Assembly (NCBI GenBank): GCA_903813345.2
Contig: CAIIXF020000003.1
Span: forward strand, 6,287,815-6,351,814
DNA from: Owenia fusiformis
Taxonomy: Eukaryota; Annelida; Polychaeta; Sabellida; Oweniidae
Direction of reading: 5' to 3'
Length of the DNA: 64,000 nucleotides
Shown: positions 37,400 to 47,754 of the stretch, one piece after another
Layout of the letters: each line of letters starts with the position of its first letter
Position numbering within the stretch: position 1 is the stretch's first letter
The notes under the pieces: model-generated
Database searches by the model: none
What the model was told of the DNA's origin: nothing
Seen by the model: only the letters and a program-made list of their open reading frames with translations
Position numbers and translations under genes: made by a program

Positions 37400-37622
37400 G
37401 GGATTATTGGAGTGATTTAGCTGGGTTGCCAAAAAAATAACTTTGGGGAAAATTTTTGTATCTATTACCATGGTAACATACCAGGTATATGGTGGTATCC
37501 AAACGCTAAGTCAATAGTCAACGCCATGTTAAGCGATTGCACCCCTCCCTAATCAGCCTATATCATTTTTTCCCCAAACAAAATTTTTGGGCAACCCAGT
37601 TAAATCACTTCAGAGAACCCTT
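37400..37622. mobile_element. ~220-bp MITE
   Basis: GTGATTTAGCTGGGTTGCC (37412-37430) is inverted at 37590-37608 with one mismatch. The arms continue through CCCCAAA..AAAATTTTTG and outward to AGGGATTATTGG / AGAGAACCCT. Confidence 0.75.
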
Positions 37623-37742
37623 ATTATCATAAATCGACCATACTCGACATCGACATCGACATCGACATCGTACTTTTAACAATTTCTAGGTTCACTATTG
37701 GATGTATAGGGGTGACAAATGAACTACTGGTTCTATTCCCAG

Positions 37743-38147
37743 TTCACTGGGGATGAACTGGAAACGAGGGAGGTTTTGCCTCGTATCAAAATGGCGGTGC
37801 GTGAAAAAATTTCATTCGGTAAGGTTTTTGTTTTTTACAATTTTCGTGCTTTTATCCTTCAAATTAAAACTTAATATTTGGCAAGTAAATAGTTTATAAG
37901 TTCCGGTTTTATGATATGATTGCAAATTAGAAATCAATACAGATATTGCTGAGATATTTACATTTCAATTCTCTCACTTAGGAAACGAGGCACCTGTCTA
38001 CATTTTGTAACAATGAAACGAGGCAATGTTTGACTTGCAACGAGGCAACTATTCTTTCTGTGATAGTGTCTACATTTAATGATCTTATTTCAACCGTTCT
38101 GGTCACATACGACCGATTACGTTTTACACGATATACATGATCCAATG
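37743..38147 (+). repeat. Promoter/first-exon module, copy P1
   Basis: This 405-bp sequence is repeated, apparently base for base, at 38391-38795, and in diverged inverted form at about 40715-40970. It holds CACTGGGGATGAACTGG, then GAAACGAGG, then AAAATGGCGGTGCGTG. The ATG at 37791 opens a 28-nt exon (reads MAVREKISF) ending at the donor TTCG|GTAAGG. Three more ACGAGGCA words follow (37982, 38026, 38039). No second exon follows on this strand, so P1 is probably a partial copy of the gene modelled at 40311-40919. Confidence 0.7.
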
Positions 38148-38390
38148 GAACGCCTCTTGTGGAAACTTTAAACTAATTTATACACTTCTAAATGCTGAAA
38201 TAGATAGGCATGTCCATACATTTTAAGAAATTTTAAGAAGATGTTAAGGCAATCATTGCCCTGATAGCTCAGTCTCTTTACAGGCCTTGTTGCCACTTAA
38301 ACAAACATTGTTTTCATTTTAGAATATTTTTGACTCGTATCTCTTGGTTAGCATCCTAAACTCTGCCGATTTAAGACTCTTTTACTCATT

Positions 38391-38795
38391 TTCACTGGGG
38401 ATGAACTGGAAACGAGGGAGGTTTTGCCTCGTATCAAAATGGCGGTGCGTGAAAAAATTTCATTCGGTAAGGTTTTTGTTTTTTACAATTTTCGTGCTTT
38501 TATCCTTCAAATTAAAACTTAATATTTGGCAAGTAAATAGTTTATAAGTTCCGGTTTTATGATATGATTGCAAATTAGAAATCAATACAGATATTGCTGA
38601 GATATTTACATTTCAATTCTCTCACTTAGGAAACGAGGCACCTGTCTACATTTTGTAACAATGAAACGAGGCAATGTTTGACTTGCAACGAGGCAACTAT
38701 TCTTTCTGTGATAGTGTCTACATTTAATGATCTTATTTCAACCGTTCTGGTCACATACGACCGATTACGTTTTACACGATATACATGATCCAATG
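38391..38795 (+). repeat. Promoter/first-exon module, copy P2 (tandem duplicate of P1)
   Basis: Same length (405 bp) and, by eye, the same sequence as P1, separated from it by a 243-bp spacer. ATG at 38439, donor after 38466. The repeat boundaries are sharp (TTCACTGGGG at the left, GATCCAATG at the right). Confidence 0.75.
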
Positions 38796-38845
38796 CTCTC
38801 CACTTGCAATGTTATTCAACACGGATATAAAATCTGATGATCTAT

Positions 38846-39850
38846 TTATTATCCCACCGAACGAAGTTCGAGAGGGATATAGGAAAGCCGTCCGTCCGTC
38901 CGTCCGTCTGTTTGTCCGGGCGATAACTCAAATACCGTTTCACGGATTTGATTCAAATTTTATAGGCTTATGCCTTATGGGTGTAGGACCTCTGCTCGAG
39001 AAGGAATTTTCAATATGGCCACTGAATTCAAAATGGCCGCCATTTTTTGTAAAAAATGTAATCTTTAATAACTCAAATACTAGATCGCGGATTTGGTTCA
39101 AATTTTATATGCTGATGCCTAGGGACACAGTGGATATGTTCGAGTAAAAATTTTCAAGATGGCGGCTAGATTTCAAAATGTCGGCCATTTTTCGTAAAAA
39201 AACTTAATCTTTGATAACTCAAATACCAGTGAACGGATTTGGCTCAAATTTTATATGATAATGCCTAGGGACACAATAGATCTGTTCAAGAAAGAATTTT
39301 CAAGATGGCGGCTTGATATTCAAAATGGCGGCCATTTTTCGTAAAAAAGGTTATCTTTGATAACTCAAATACCAGTGAACGGATTTGGCTCAAATTTTAT
39401 ATGATGATGCCTAGGGACAAAGGAGATCTGTTCGAGAAAGAATTTTCAAGATGGCGGCTGAATTTCAAAATGGACGCCATTTTTCGTAAAAAACGTAATC
39501 TTTGATAACTCAAATACCAGTGAACAGATTTGGCTCATTTTTTATATGATGATTCCTAGGGACACAGTAGATCTGTTCGAGAATTTTTTTTCAAGATGGC
39601 GGCTGAATTTCTAAATGGTAGCCATTTTTCATAAGAAAAAACGTAATCTTTGATAAGTCAAATACCAGTGAACAGATTTGGTTGAAATTTTATATGCTGA
39701 TGCCTAGAAACACAGTAGCTCTGTTCGAGAAAAAACTTTAAGATGGCGGCTGATCTTCAGAATGGCTGCCATTTTTCATTTTCATTTTCGTAATCTTTGG
39801 TAACTCAACTGCCATTCGAATTTGCTACGTGGAGTTGCTGTTTTTCTAGT
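38846..39850 (+). repeat. ACGAAGTTCG/CCGTCC repeat with about six ~145-bp degenerate units
   Basis: It starts TATCCCACCGAACGAAGTTCG, then a CCGTCCGTCCGTCC tract and GGGCGATAACTCAAATACCG. After that, ~145-bp units follow with GATAACTCAAATACCAGTGA, GATGCCTAGGGACACAGTAG, TTTTCAAGATGGCGGCTGA and AAAATGGCGGCCATTTTTCG. Each unit thus carries a GGCGGC..GGCCATTTT pair. Same family as 4076-5110 and 22530-22735. Confidence 0.8.
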
Positions 39851-40310
39851 TTTCTGCATTTTTTCAACTACTCGGGGAATTATTGTTTTGAGTTCTTCGA
39901 GATCATCGTCGAGATCACCGTCTGGATCATCGTCGAGACCATCGTCTAATCAATTGTTGGTTCGTCATGCGATTGTATAGATCCATTGCACAAAGAAAAT
40001 GCCATTACTATAAAGGATATATCTGATAGCAGCTTATACTGCTACATGTGCATGTAGAGCGGGATGTAGAGGGACCCTGGTTTAGGGCACATTAATAACT
40101 CCTAATATGCATACCTCGTACAGGGTAGTCAAAATAATTTTACATTTCTGGCAATTCATAACTCCATTTGCGATCAAGTATAAAACATTTACAAGTTTTG
40201 CGACATCAGTTAAAAGGAAGTAAACCCTCATGTGCGCCTTTATAAAGGGGAACATTCGCCCAAAGGCATACCATATAGAAACTCAGTTGCTGTTAACCAA
40301 CAAAACACAA

Positions 40311-40919
40311 TCAAACTGTTAATAATTTGAATATATATTTACTTGATTCTCTCTCGATCCGTCGTTTTATTCTCAACTGCATATCAGAATTTATCATCAC
40401 AGTATGCCCTTCCTTCTTAAGCGTTCTTACACGTTCAATGGCAACGCCAAAATGATGAGACGTGTATACATATGAACCTGTTTTCTCATCTAACGTTCGT
40501 TTCCGTACAGAGAGATTACCATCATGCTGTTGCATCATATGGAATACAATATCAGCAACGTTGTCGTTTCCTGTGTTACAGAAATAGCATTTGAACAGGG
40601 ACGCTTCTTTTTGTAGGCCCCGTTCTGTAATAAAAACAAAAACATTTTTAATTAAATATGGTTGCCTCGTTTCATTCTTAAGAATGCTATATAGCTGCCT
40701 CGTTTCCTTGAGAAACATGCCTCGTTTCCTAAGTGAGAGAATTGATATGTAAATATCTCAGCAATGCCAGTATTGATTTCTAATTTGTAATCATATTATA
40801 AAACCGGAACTTATGAACTATTTACTTGCCAAATATTAAGTTTTAATTTGAAGGATTAAAGCACGAAAATTGTAAAAAACAAAAATCTTACCGAATGAAA
40901 TTTTTTCACGCGCCGCCAT
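40311..40919 (-). CDS. Small C2H2-type zinc-finger protein, two exons, within an inverted-repeat element
   Basis: Exon 1 is 40892-40919 (28 nt, ATGGCGGCGCG start, donor TTCG|GTAAGA) and exon 2 is 40311-40624 (acceptor ATTACAG). They join in frame to 113 residues starting MAAREKISFERGLQKE. Residues 22-43 form C-x2-C-x12-H-x4-H (CYFC...HMMQQH), a zinc-finger-like pattern. A LSVRKRTLDEKTGSYVY block and a basic RIKRRIERES tail follow. A GTAAAT donor-like site inside the tail could lead to more exons further left. Exon 1 and its upstream sequence are the diverged third copy (P3) of the module at P1 and P2. Intron 1 carries three copies of GAAACGAGGC. The two-exon model is mine; function is unknown. 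A transposon-encoded or transposon-captured DNA-binding protein is my inference. Confidence 0.6.
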
Positions 40920-40975
40920 TTTGATACGAGGCAAAACCTCCCTCGTTTCCAGTTCATCCCCAGTGCAGTTCTAGG

Positions 40976-41238
40976 TGAACTTGTACATGGGTTTCTCCAT
41001 CCGAATTATTCACCTTACACCAGGAATACATCCAGACAACTGAACTCGATTTGCTATTTATTTAATATTGCTACAATTTGGTATTTAACTATTTAGTTAT
41101 TTACAGGGTTCTAAATATAATCCCACAAATGCACCTAGCAAAAGCAATGATTATGATTTGTTAGGCACCATCGCATCATAAAGCGCCACTATGTTTCAGT
41201 GGGACAACATAACGTTTACAAAAGTTATCATGACATGG
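40976..41238. other. 3' flank of cyclase copy A
   Basis: No gene. The segment around 41190-41238 (CCACTATGTTTCAGTGGG, AAGTTATCA) is homologous to the 3' flanks of cyclase copies B (about 44340-44390) and C (about 56110-56165). Confidence 0.5.
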
Positions 41239-41509
41239 CAGTAAAACCTGTCTTAGTGAACACCTCTCTCTGGTGTACACCTGTCTCTAGTGGACACCCT
41301 TCCCCCCCAAATTATACCCTATCGACTTATTCATAATTATCCTCTCTGTAGTGAACACCTACAAACACTGGTATGGCACCAGAACACCCTTGGATGTACA
41401 TGCCCATCGTCCCATGATGTAACATACATCCTAATGGGGCGCCACTACCTCCTTTAATGGTATTGTTTTTTCTCAGGAGTTTTTTGTTCAATATACACAG
41501 GTTTTACTG
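41239..41509. mobile_element. Tigger/pogo-like MITE carrying a fragment of the cyclase gene
   Basis: It starts CAGTAAAACCTGT and ends with its inverse ACAGGTTTTACTG; total 271 bp, no transposase. It interrupts 3'-flank sequence that is continuous in cyclase copies B and C. Inside, 41376-41465 matches the C-terminal coding part of cyclase copy A (41704-41813) in the same orientation, sharing GGATGTACATGCC, CCCATCGTCCCATG and GGCGCCACTACCTCCTTT, with a ~10-base deletion and scattered changes. The target TA is clear only on the right. Confidence 0.65.
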
Positions 41510-41655
41510 TACATATTGTCTATTTTCCAAAATGGTGGAGAAAATAACCGTTTTATTTTGTCAACACACATTTTAATGGAGCAGCTTCCTCTCAGTTTTT
41601 TGATAGAAAATATGAGCTGAGCGCGACCGTCGATGTCCAAGAGTCATTCCAGTCG

Positions 41656-42972
41656 TTATATAAATAAAAATTGAGTTCTATATGCCAATATCAGCGCAAT
41701 AAGGAATAGCGCTAGAACACCTTTGGATGTACATGCCGCAGAAGATTGCCCATCGTCCCATGTAGCATACACCCTAGAGGGGGCGCCACTACCTCCTTTG
41801 ATGGGTATTGGCATGACGTAAATGGTAGCACCCTTTTGTGGCAAATGCCTCAAATTGGCCACATTTTCCAAACAGTAAACGTTCTTTTCAAATAGGTTCA
41901 CGTGGGCTGCTGTATCTAAGCGATCTCCCGTGTCACAACTGGATGTATCCACACCGACTCCGACAATGCGTCCATCGTCAGCTATCCATTGAGCCGCTTC
42001 GGGGGACAATGATGGGAAATGGGCCTTTTTATCATCTCTGGTGTCAGTTCCGGCATATTTAACCTGGTCGCCCCAGTATTTCCCCCATCCTGTGTGAATA
42101 AGTAAAATTGCACCTGATGGTATGGTCCCAAATAGACGTTCGTATTCCTGAATGTCTTCGATCGTTGCACCATAATCCACATTTGTATCAATGTCTGCTT
42201 TATCGGACACATCAACAACTACAGCGGGACCAATGAATCGTTCAAACGGGATATCCTCGATGTACCATCGATTTCCAGGTCCATTTTTCCCGAAGTGAAC
42301 TGGTGCATCAATATGAGTTCCCACATGCTCCGAAGTGTTGTAGTTCCACTCCTCAAACCTAAAAACAATTGAAGTGTTTGAAATAATAGATTTACAAGGG
42401 TAGTCTCCTATTGCATATACACTTTTAAAGCTATTACCTTCAAAGTATATTAACTGATCTTTTTAATTCTGTTCATCGTTATCTGTATATCAATTTATTT
42501 AATCAACGAATTGAATAACCTCAGAAACATGAGAAAGCGGAATTAAAATCTAGGAAGCCAACTACACCATTGGGTAGGAAACCATTCGGGTGCCTGGCTA
42601 CCAGCCTATTTTTAATAAAGACTTTGATGCGCCCCCAATTCAGAAAGATGTTTCATTCAATTTAGTTACCATTTTTAATCGTTGTCATCTAGAGATCCAT
42701 GTTTTAATCATTGAAAGATACGCCAAAGAGGAAATAAAGAATGAAATATTCTTTATAACTTACCATGTCTTCGACCCATCGGGTTGGTCATATTTGGAGA
42801 TCCCCTTGAAATGGACTTCTCTCTTATATCTAGCAACCGTTGGAAAGTACACGAGTGTTTTCTCGTCAACGAGGTAATTCATCTGAAGCGTCTGTTTCTT
42901 TGCATCTCCATGGTGACCAAAGCAAACAAACTGCAAAACAATCATTAAATATCTCAGATTCCCCAAATCCAT
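41656..42972 (-). CDS. Cyclase-family metal-dependent hydrolase (kynurenine formamidase / isatin hydrolase type), copy A
   Basis: Exons 42764-42972 (donor ACATG|GTAAG) and 41656-42358 (acceptor TTTTTAG) join with a split Trp codon to 303 residues. Residues 1-24 are a signal peptide. H-V-G-T-H-I-D-A-P-V-H at 81-91 is the HxGTHxDxPxH metal-binding motif of the cyclase family. Further family blocks are LLIHTGWGKYWG, GVGVDTSSCDTG, AHVNLFEKNVYCLENVANL and PIKGGSGAPSRVYA. The last ~20 residues are hydrophobic after a small-residue stretch, like a GPI-anchor signal or a membrane tail. The protein is therefore predicted secreted and surface-bound. Known relatives hydrolyse N-formylkynurenine or isatin; the substrate here is not known. 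It is the most right-to-left complete of three tandem copies. Confidence 0.88.
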
Positions 42973-44534
42973 AATTTCAACGCCGCTTCTCTAGCGTGCA
43001 CTGCTAAGACTGTAAGTTGCTAATATGGTTATAGACAAGCCAAAAACTAAAAAACCAACGAGTTGTTTACAGGCCAGCGCAAGTGATCGAGGAACAAAAC
43101 ATGATCATCTAACAATGTACTATTGATCTTATAATGAATGGAGAAGATTAATTTGAACTCAACTTTTTTGCGGCATTGCGCAAAACAGGTAACAGGTAAC
43201 AGGTAAACAGGTAAATATCTTGTTCGCTTGCAAACGTCTTACTTTTACAAGTGGACTCCTGAGTGGTTTTGAGTAGTATAACCTATGATACACCCCCTCC
43301 CATCAATAACTAAGAAACTTCAAAAATGAAAGTAAAGGACCTTCCTTCCAATCATCATCGTTAAATATAAATTTTATCCTAAATATAGCGTATGATGGTA
43401 TACTTTATTTAGCCATATGTATTACTATTCCGATACCTTATTCGTGGTTAAGAAGATCGGCGAGGTGTTCGATCGTGCCAATAAACTGTGAAACTTGCTT
43501 TTCAATGTTCTGAGATTTATTCTTTCTTGTTCATTTTTTCAACAAAAAGTCGGTGCACCAGTTCCATTTTGTTAACCAGTCCATCTCATCTTCTTTATTG
43601 GTCAAAAATATTATTTATTGGTTCCTCTGATAGACCATCTCGTGTTTGGTTCCAATATATTTGGCATACCTAAATTCACAGCAAAAGTGTTACTTGACGT
43701 CAAATATTTCCTCGAAAGTGGAAATTTGCATTCATTGACTGTTAAAGGCCCCATGGAAATTTTGGAAATATGTTTTTATCATTCATTGGTCAGGAAGACC
43801 ATTCGGATTAGCCTATTAGTTGAGGGTTAGTAAAATTGTACAATGTATGAGCATAACGAAAATACAGTGACCTACTTCTTAATATTACAAAAAAGTAGGT
43901 CATTGAATTTTCTCCTTTAAATGAATCTAGAATATTCATAAGTCACGTAAGTGCTCATAAAATCCTTCAAAATTGCTTCAATTTGGTATTTTTTATACAC
44001 AGTTCTAAATATTAGAGAGGTTTAAGTAATACGTTTTTAAGGGATCCTGCACGTGAGTGTGTAATATTTCGACCCTCGGGGATTACTGTCCCACTCTCAA
44101 TTCACTTTCCCACATACATAATGACAATTATTTTCTGTATACCTTTATACTCAATCTGGCAAGTAAACACTACATATGAGAGAACTAATACCAGTACATA
44201 AAGGACCATAAATTCTACAAGTTCACGTACAAGTTTTTTAAGAAAACGTGTAACTTAACCTTCCAATTCTACGTAGAGTAGAGGTGAACATTTCCGTCTT
44301 TAACACACTTAAATCATCTGTTGGACATCATAGCGTCCCTATGCCACAGTTGGGCAGCCTTAACGATAATAGAAGTTATCATACCACGTACTTAAACATA
44401 ATATGATTTCTAAGATGATGGAGAAATTCATTTTGGCATTACTCACTTTTGCCTCATAGAAAAATAATTTATGATCTCATAGAGTGACAGTAAATAACGA
44501 GAGGTAGCAAGGGGTGTTTTGCTTATATTTTCCC
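42973..44534. other. Spacer between cyclase copies A and B
   Basis: No additional gene is recognised. The left part is the promoter side of copy A; bases just upstream of its ATG (TTCAACG..CTTCTCTAGC) resemble those of copies B and C. The right part contains the copy B 3' flank. A (AACAGGT)n-like run lies at about 43184-43206. Confidence 0.5.
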
Positions 44535-45243
44535 TTATATGTTATGATTATAAAAATAGAGTATGTATCCCCATATAAGTCCACCAACAAGGAATGGCGC
44601 CGTAGCACTTTTCAGTGTAAATCCAGAGAAAAGTCCATCGTCCCATGTAGCATACACTCTAGAGGGGGCGCCACTACCTCCTTTGATAGGTATAGGCATG
44701 ACGTAGATTGTAGCCCCCTTTCGAGGCAGCTGCCCCAAATTGGCCACATTTTCCAAACAGTAAACGTTCTTTTCAAATAGGTTCACGTGGGCTGCTGTAT
44801 CTAACTGGTCTCCCGTGTCACAACTGGATGAATCCACACCGACTCCGACAATGCGTCCATCTTCGGCTATCCATTGAGCCGCTTCGGGGGACAAAGATGG
44901 GAAATGGGCCTTTTTCTCATCTCTGGTATCAGTTCCGGCATATTTAACCTGGTCGCCCCAGTATTTCCCCCATCCTGTGTGAATAAGTAAAATTGCACCT
45001 GAAGGTATCGCCCCAAATTGACGCTCATATTCTTGGATGTCTTCGATCGTTGCACCATAATCCACATTTGTATCAATGTCTGCTTTATCGGACACATCAA
45101 CAACTACAGCGGGACCAATAAATCTTTCAAACGGGATATCCTCGATGTACCATCGATTTCCAGGTCCATTTTTCCCGAAGTGAACTGGTGCATCAATATG
45201 AGTTCCCACATGCTCCGAAGTGTAGTAGTTCCACTCCTCGAAC
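44535..45243 (-). CDS. Cyclase copy B, exon 2 (intact)
   Basis: The exon opens with the split Trp codon and F-E-E-W-N-Y, continues through the metal motif (HVGTHIDAPVH) and ends with a hydrophobic tail (FLVGGLIWGYILYF). Its open frame suggests the disruption of exon 1 is recent or that this exon is still expressed. Confidence 0.85.
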
Positions 45244-45559
45244 CTACAAAAAAGAACAGTTCATGGGAGCTTTTTGTCGGTCTCGAAGAGCACTATTATA
45301 GGCATGATAGGGGCATTCTGCGCAAAGTTCCATTTTTGGTTTTCATTCCCATTATTCAAATTGCTTTTCTTTGACCGGTTGTGTTTTAGTTAGCGCATGC
45401 ATTTCATTACTAGAAAAATGGATTCAATGCTCGTGCACAGTAAACCGAACTAAAAAACTGAAGTAGATTGGCCCCCGCATTGGTGTTGCGTAATTTTTGT
45501 ACTCTTCAATGGGGAGCTAAGAACTGATCCATAGAAATGATTTGCTTGTAATTTGAATA

Positions 45560-46146
45560 TCTTATGTAAGTTTATGACAGGAAATCATAAGCTTCCTATT
45601 GAGAGAGGTCGGTATAAATGTATAGAACGTACGAATAGATTTTGTGATTTATGTGATTCAGATAAATTTGAGATGAATACCACTTTATTATGGAATGTAC
45701 ATCTCTTCAGCATTTAAGAATTCAATTTTTGCCTAGATATTTCTGTAATAATGTTAATACCTTGAAGTTTAGTCAACTAATGAGAACTAGGAAAAGAAAG
45801 TTGTTAATTAAACTGGCACATTTTATAAAGGAGGCAAATGTATTGATGACTAAGCATCATAAGTGGTAAATCCTGTATTTATTCAAAAAAGTTTTTAGCT
45901 AAGGTGTAGAGATTGGTTGTTTTGTGTCGAAGTCGAAAATTTCAAAATTATGTTACAAATGTGATAAGGGAGATAATGTAAGGGTTGATTTTCCAAAAGA
46001 CTGGTTAGAATTGTTTTTATAAAATAATAAGGGACTGCATGTATGTTTGTTACATTATTTTTAATTATTGTTGCTAAAATTTGTACTGCTTGAGACTCTA
46101 ATACTCTAAATTGGGTGAAGAGGAATAAATAAAATCAAAAAACATC
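45560..46146 (+). mobile_element. 5'-truncated LINE: C-terminal end of ORF2 and 3' tail
   Basis: Plus-strand frames at about 45588-45870 read KLPIERGRYKCIER, RFCDLCDSD, then after one frame shift DEYHFIMECTSLQHLR and KLLIKLAHFIKEAN before a stop. This is the zinc-knuckle end (C-x2-C...H...C) common after the reverse transcriptase of non-LTR retrotransposons. The 3' UTR ends GGAATAAATAAAATCAAAAAA near 46142. One frameshift and 5' truncation make it dead. It lies in the intron of cyclase copy B. Confidence 0.8.
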
Positions 46147-46149
46147 TAG

Positions 46150-47299
46150 CCTATTTAATAACTGTTTTCATTTACTTCACATTGATGAGTATACAACTTA
46201 CGAATCTCAACTTAGAACTCAATAAGGTCGTAGGTCGAAGGGTTTTTATATAACACAGTGTCACGATTTAGGAGTAGCCAAAATTTGGATTTTTATTGTA
46301 ATGAAATAAACCTTACAATTTTAACACCACTTTATTTAAAGAATTTCAGAACACTAATTAAGTCGAAGGTTGAATTTTCAGGTCAAACGGTTTTTAGAGC
46401 TTCCAAAAACAATCGGATTGTGTGATATAATACGAAACAAGCGTAGTCTCATATTAGAACTAGGAAATTGAAACGATGTGGTATGGCTTGTTTTCGCAGG
46501 ACGCCTATAGTGGTAATAAAGAACAAGTTAAAGATTCTCGCAATCTTTATCCAATCAGCGTTTGCGATGTGTATCGGCTCATGTATAAAAGGCGAATCCA
46601 ACTCAAATCCATGCAGGGGTGTATGAGGTACTCGAATAGGAAAGCTCGTGAAATCTGAATTTATATGCACATGGTCAATGTTTACACATGTTTGGAGTTA
46701 TTGAAGAAAATGTGATATGAGGGTGGTTCCGAATTTGAAGTCATTGCTGGAAAATATGATTTTAATACGTGAAATTTTATCTATAAATACAGCACCAAAA
46801 ATAACAGTACACATGAAATACATGTATGATTGTGTCCAGCAATGTTTGAAACCCTTACGGAAAATTCTGTCTGCATTTTGTCACCATTGCTCTTTCTTCC
46901 CGCATTCTAGTGCTGTTTGAATGAATATATTTATTAATGTATTTCCAACTAAAATATATCACATTTTTTTATAAACCACAAACATTTAGATCATAAAAAA
47001 ATTTATTCAATACTTGAGTGAGCACGATATGCAAGGGTTACTAAGTTGACACAGTAAATGACCACTAACATTGTGTTAGCACACAGCGTATTCTGCTAAT
47101 ACACAGTTGCTAACACCCCTAACTTTCATAGTGAAGTGACTAATTGGTTTATGTCTACGTTTTAATGTGTTTTGTGTTCCTTGTTACAGCAAGGGGGGCC
47201 AGTAAAGTAGACTAACATGTTTGCATGGCAAATTTTGATCGAATATGTGAGACACTTTAAGATGAAATATTCTTTATTAACTCACCCTGCTTGACTCAC
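46150..47299. other. Rest of cyclase copy B intron
   Basis: No gene is recognised. A GTTAGCAC/TGCTAACAC-type short inverted pattern occurs at about 47075-47116. Confidence 0.4.
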
Positions 47300-47463
47300 C
47301 ATGTCTTCGACCCATCGGGTTGGTCATATTGGGAGATCCCCTTGAAATGGACTTCTCTCTTGTATCTAGCAACCGTTGGAAAGTACACGAGTGTTTTCTC
47401 GTCAACGAGGTGATTCATCTGAAGCGTCTGTTTCTTTGCATCTCCATGGTGACCAAACAAAAA
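47300..47463 (-). pseudogene. Cyclase copy B, exon 1 3' fragment
   Basis: It aligns with copy A exon 1 from the GHHGDAKK codons to the donor. Homology stops at AAACAAAAA (47455-47463), after which the inserted block begins. Confidence 0.8.
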
Positions 47464-47754
47464 GAGGTTCTTGTGCCATGCTCACCTACACGGGAATTTT
47501 AAAAATGCAAATACAAGTGTATCATTCGTATCACCCACACGGGAAATTTGAAATGTAATTTACGAGTGCATTATCCGTATCACCCACATGCCATTCTCAC
47601 AAACAGTGATATTTAAATGTAAGGTCTTGATGAATTCTCACGTGTGAAAATTCTGATCTTACGGGCCATTTCAATGCTATGCACAGATGAAGATGCATCC
47701 ATATAACATGAGCACAGGTTGTCATTTCATCAAAATACATGTAGTACATGAAGG

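Noticed and set aside
38260-38300. tRNA gene (TGATAGCTCAGT)
   Set aside because: Only an A-box-like word is present; no B box or cloverleaf follows.
37743-38795. LTR retrotransposon with 405-bp LTRs
   Set aside because: Only 243 bases separate the identical repeats, there are no TG..CA ends or primer-binding site, and the repeat carries an ATG-exon-donor module.
40127-40175. MITE starting TACAGGGTAGTCAAAATAATTTTAC
   Set aside because: No inverted partner end was found nearby; possibly a solitary terminus.
43488-43830. Coding exon in the copy A-B spacer
   Set aside because: Open frames here show no conserved motif, codon pattern or consistent splice sites.
44867-45103. 78-residue open frames (also 41982-42218 and 56626-56862)
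   Set aside because: They overlap the cyclase exon 2 in another frame on the same strand and are conserved only because the three genes are near-identical.
45018-45374. 118-residue plus-strand frame, and similar at 56777-57085
   Set aside because: Antisense shadow of cyclase exon 2 and its intron border.
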